Positions 63,544-64,000 of a stretch of 64,000 nucleotides of DNA are shown one piece after another. The position numbers and the translations under genes were made by a program. The notes beneath the pieces were generated by a model, which saw only the letters and a program-made list of their open reading frames with translations, did not search any database and was not told where the DNA came from. This stretch comes from Adenophora triphylla var. japonica. Taxonomy: Eukaryota > Streptophyta > Magnoliopsida > Asterales > Campanulaceae. The stretch's first letter is position 1. Each line of letters begins with the position of its first letter. The stretch covers positions 558,001-622,000 of the forward strand of contig JAFEMH010000165.1 of NCBI GenBank assembly GCA_022495995.1, given 5' to 3'.

Positions 63544-64000
63544 ATGGTGCAAGAAAAGAATACTCAGGCGAAGGTTACCCATAATCCGGTGCTGGAGACC
63601 CCCAACCAGAAGGATACCCGTAAGGCCAGATCGGGGACTGCGCAGGATGGCGAGGTGCACACTTCTGAGACTGATTCGGCAATCAGGAGTGCCCGGAGGC
63701 GAGAAGATAGGGAGCGAGTTGAAAGGAATAAGGGAAAGACTGGTGAGCAGAACCCCGCTCCTTCAAAGACCGATGAGGCAAGAGCGAAGGCCGACCAGTT
63801 GAGGAAAGAAAATGAGTTGATGATGAAAGTTCTCGAGAACAATCGGACGCTAAGAGAGATGGGTCAGGCACCCACTGAGATCCCGCCTGAGATGTCGGAT
63901 GAAATTGATGGGCGAGCTCAGGGAGAAGAGCGGGATGTCAGTCAGAGTGTGTCGAAGAGAGATGATAGGCGGGTGAGGGATATGCCGCTGCCTAAAGATG
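63544..64000 (+). CDS. Gypsy-type gag polyprotein, N-terminal part (runs off the window)
   Basis: The frame is open from ATG at 63544 through the last base, 152 codons with no stop. It begins MVQEKNTQAKVTHNPVLETP and is strongly charged, with an Arg/Glu-rich stretch (RSARRREDRERVERNKGK). A heptad-like segment (DEARAKADQLRKENELMMKV...) follows and suggests a coiled coil, as often seen at the N-terminus of Gypsy Gag. It sits about 200 bp after the primer-binding region, as expected. Gag forms the cytoplasmic virus-like particle that packages element RNA. The conserved capsid core and zinc knuckle would lie downstream, outside the window, so the family is assigned mainly from context. Confidence 0.7.
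   Translation, partial: MVQEKNTQAKVTHNPVLETPNQKDTRKARSGTAQDGEVHTSETDSAIRSARRREDRERVERNKGKTGEQNPAPSKTDEARAKADQLRKENELMMKVLENNRTLREMGQAPTEIPPEMSDEIDGRAQGEERDVSQSVSKRDDRRVRDMPLPKD

Overview
This is a plant nuclear genome window, almost certainly from a eudicot. The coding exons are split by GT-AG introns. The repeats include a tRNA-derived Au-type SINE, many Stowaway MITEs (ends CTCCCTCCGT with TA duplications), Copia and Gypsy LTR elements, an RTE-type LINE tail, Helitron-like ends and a Mutator-like element (MULE) carrying an Ulp1-type protease gene. No tRNA, rRNA, CRISPR or bacterial-style operon was seen. Only one clear host gene is present. Nearly everything else is transposon-derived.

Layout. 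(1) 547-7346, plus strand: the 3' seven exons of a PTP1-type protein tyrosine phosphatase gene. Its introns are filled with an inverted pair of Copia ends, a LINE tail split by a Stowaway MITE, an inverted-repeat MITE and a SINE with clear target duplications. (2) 7.35-13.8 kb: a MITE graveyard, including one 0.9 kb element built of GGAAAACGTTTTCC-like palindromes around an (AAT)n tract. (3) About 13,830-26,459: a 12.6 kb MULE. On the plus strand it has a decayed FAR1/SWIM-type transposase. On the minus strand it has a seven-exon gene for a large protein with a C-terminal Ulp1 (C48) cysteine-protease domain, plus two short zf-XS-like genes behind duplicated promoters. Its introns and intergenic parts are packed with TATCCAGAA motifs (well over a hundred by eye, commonly 22-23 bp apart) and GGCCTTGGCC/GGCCAAGGCC palindromes. 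(4) 26.5-33.2 kb: a minisatellite, microsatellites and more MITEs. (5) 33.2-51.2 kb: a cluster of Helitron-like elements in minus orientation. Two copies (A and C) belong to the same family, built of about 710 bp modules. Copy A also has a 2.89 kb internal tandem duplication. (6) 52.0-55.7 kb: a tandem host duplication, one copy of which was invaded by a short Copia-type element. (7) 56-62.5 kb: tandem repeats and several Stowaway-like MITEs. (8) 62,532 to the end: the 5' LTR, primer-binding region and start of gag of a Gypsy element that runs off the window.

The most interesting object is the MULE. In Arabidopsis VANDAL MULEs, VANC proteins (some with DUF1985 or Ulp1-type domains) remove silencing by binding short motifs repeated in the element's noncoding DNA. 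Here a VANC/Ulp1-like gene sits beside a dense motif array confined to the element. Alongside it are two small proteins resembling the zinc finger of SGS3/IDN2-type RNA-silencing factors. The transposase is broken while the protease gene is nearly intact. The link between protease, motif and silencing is inference.
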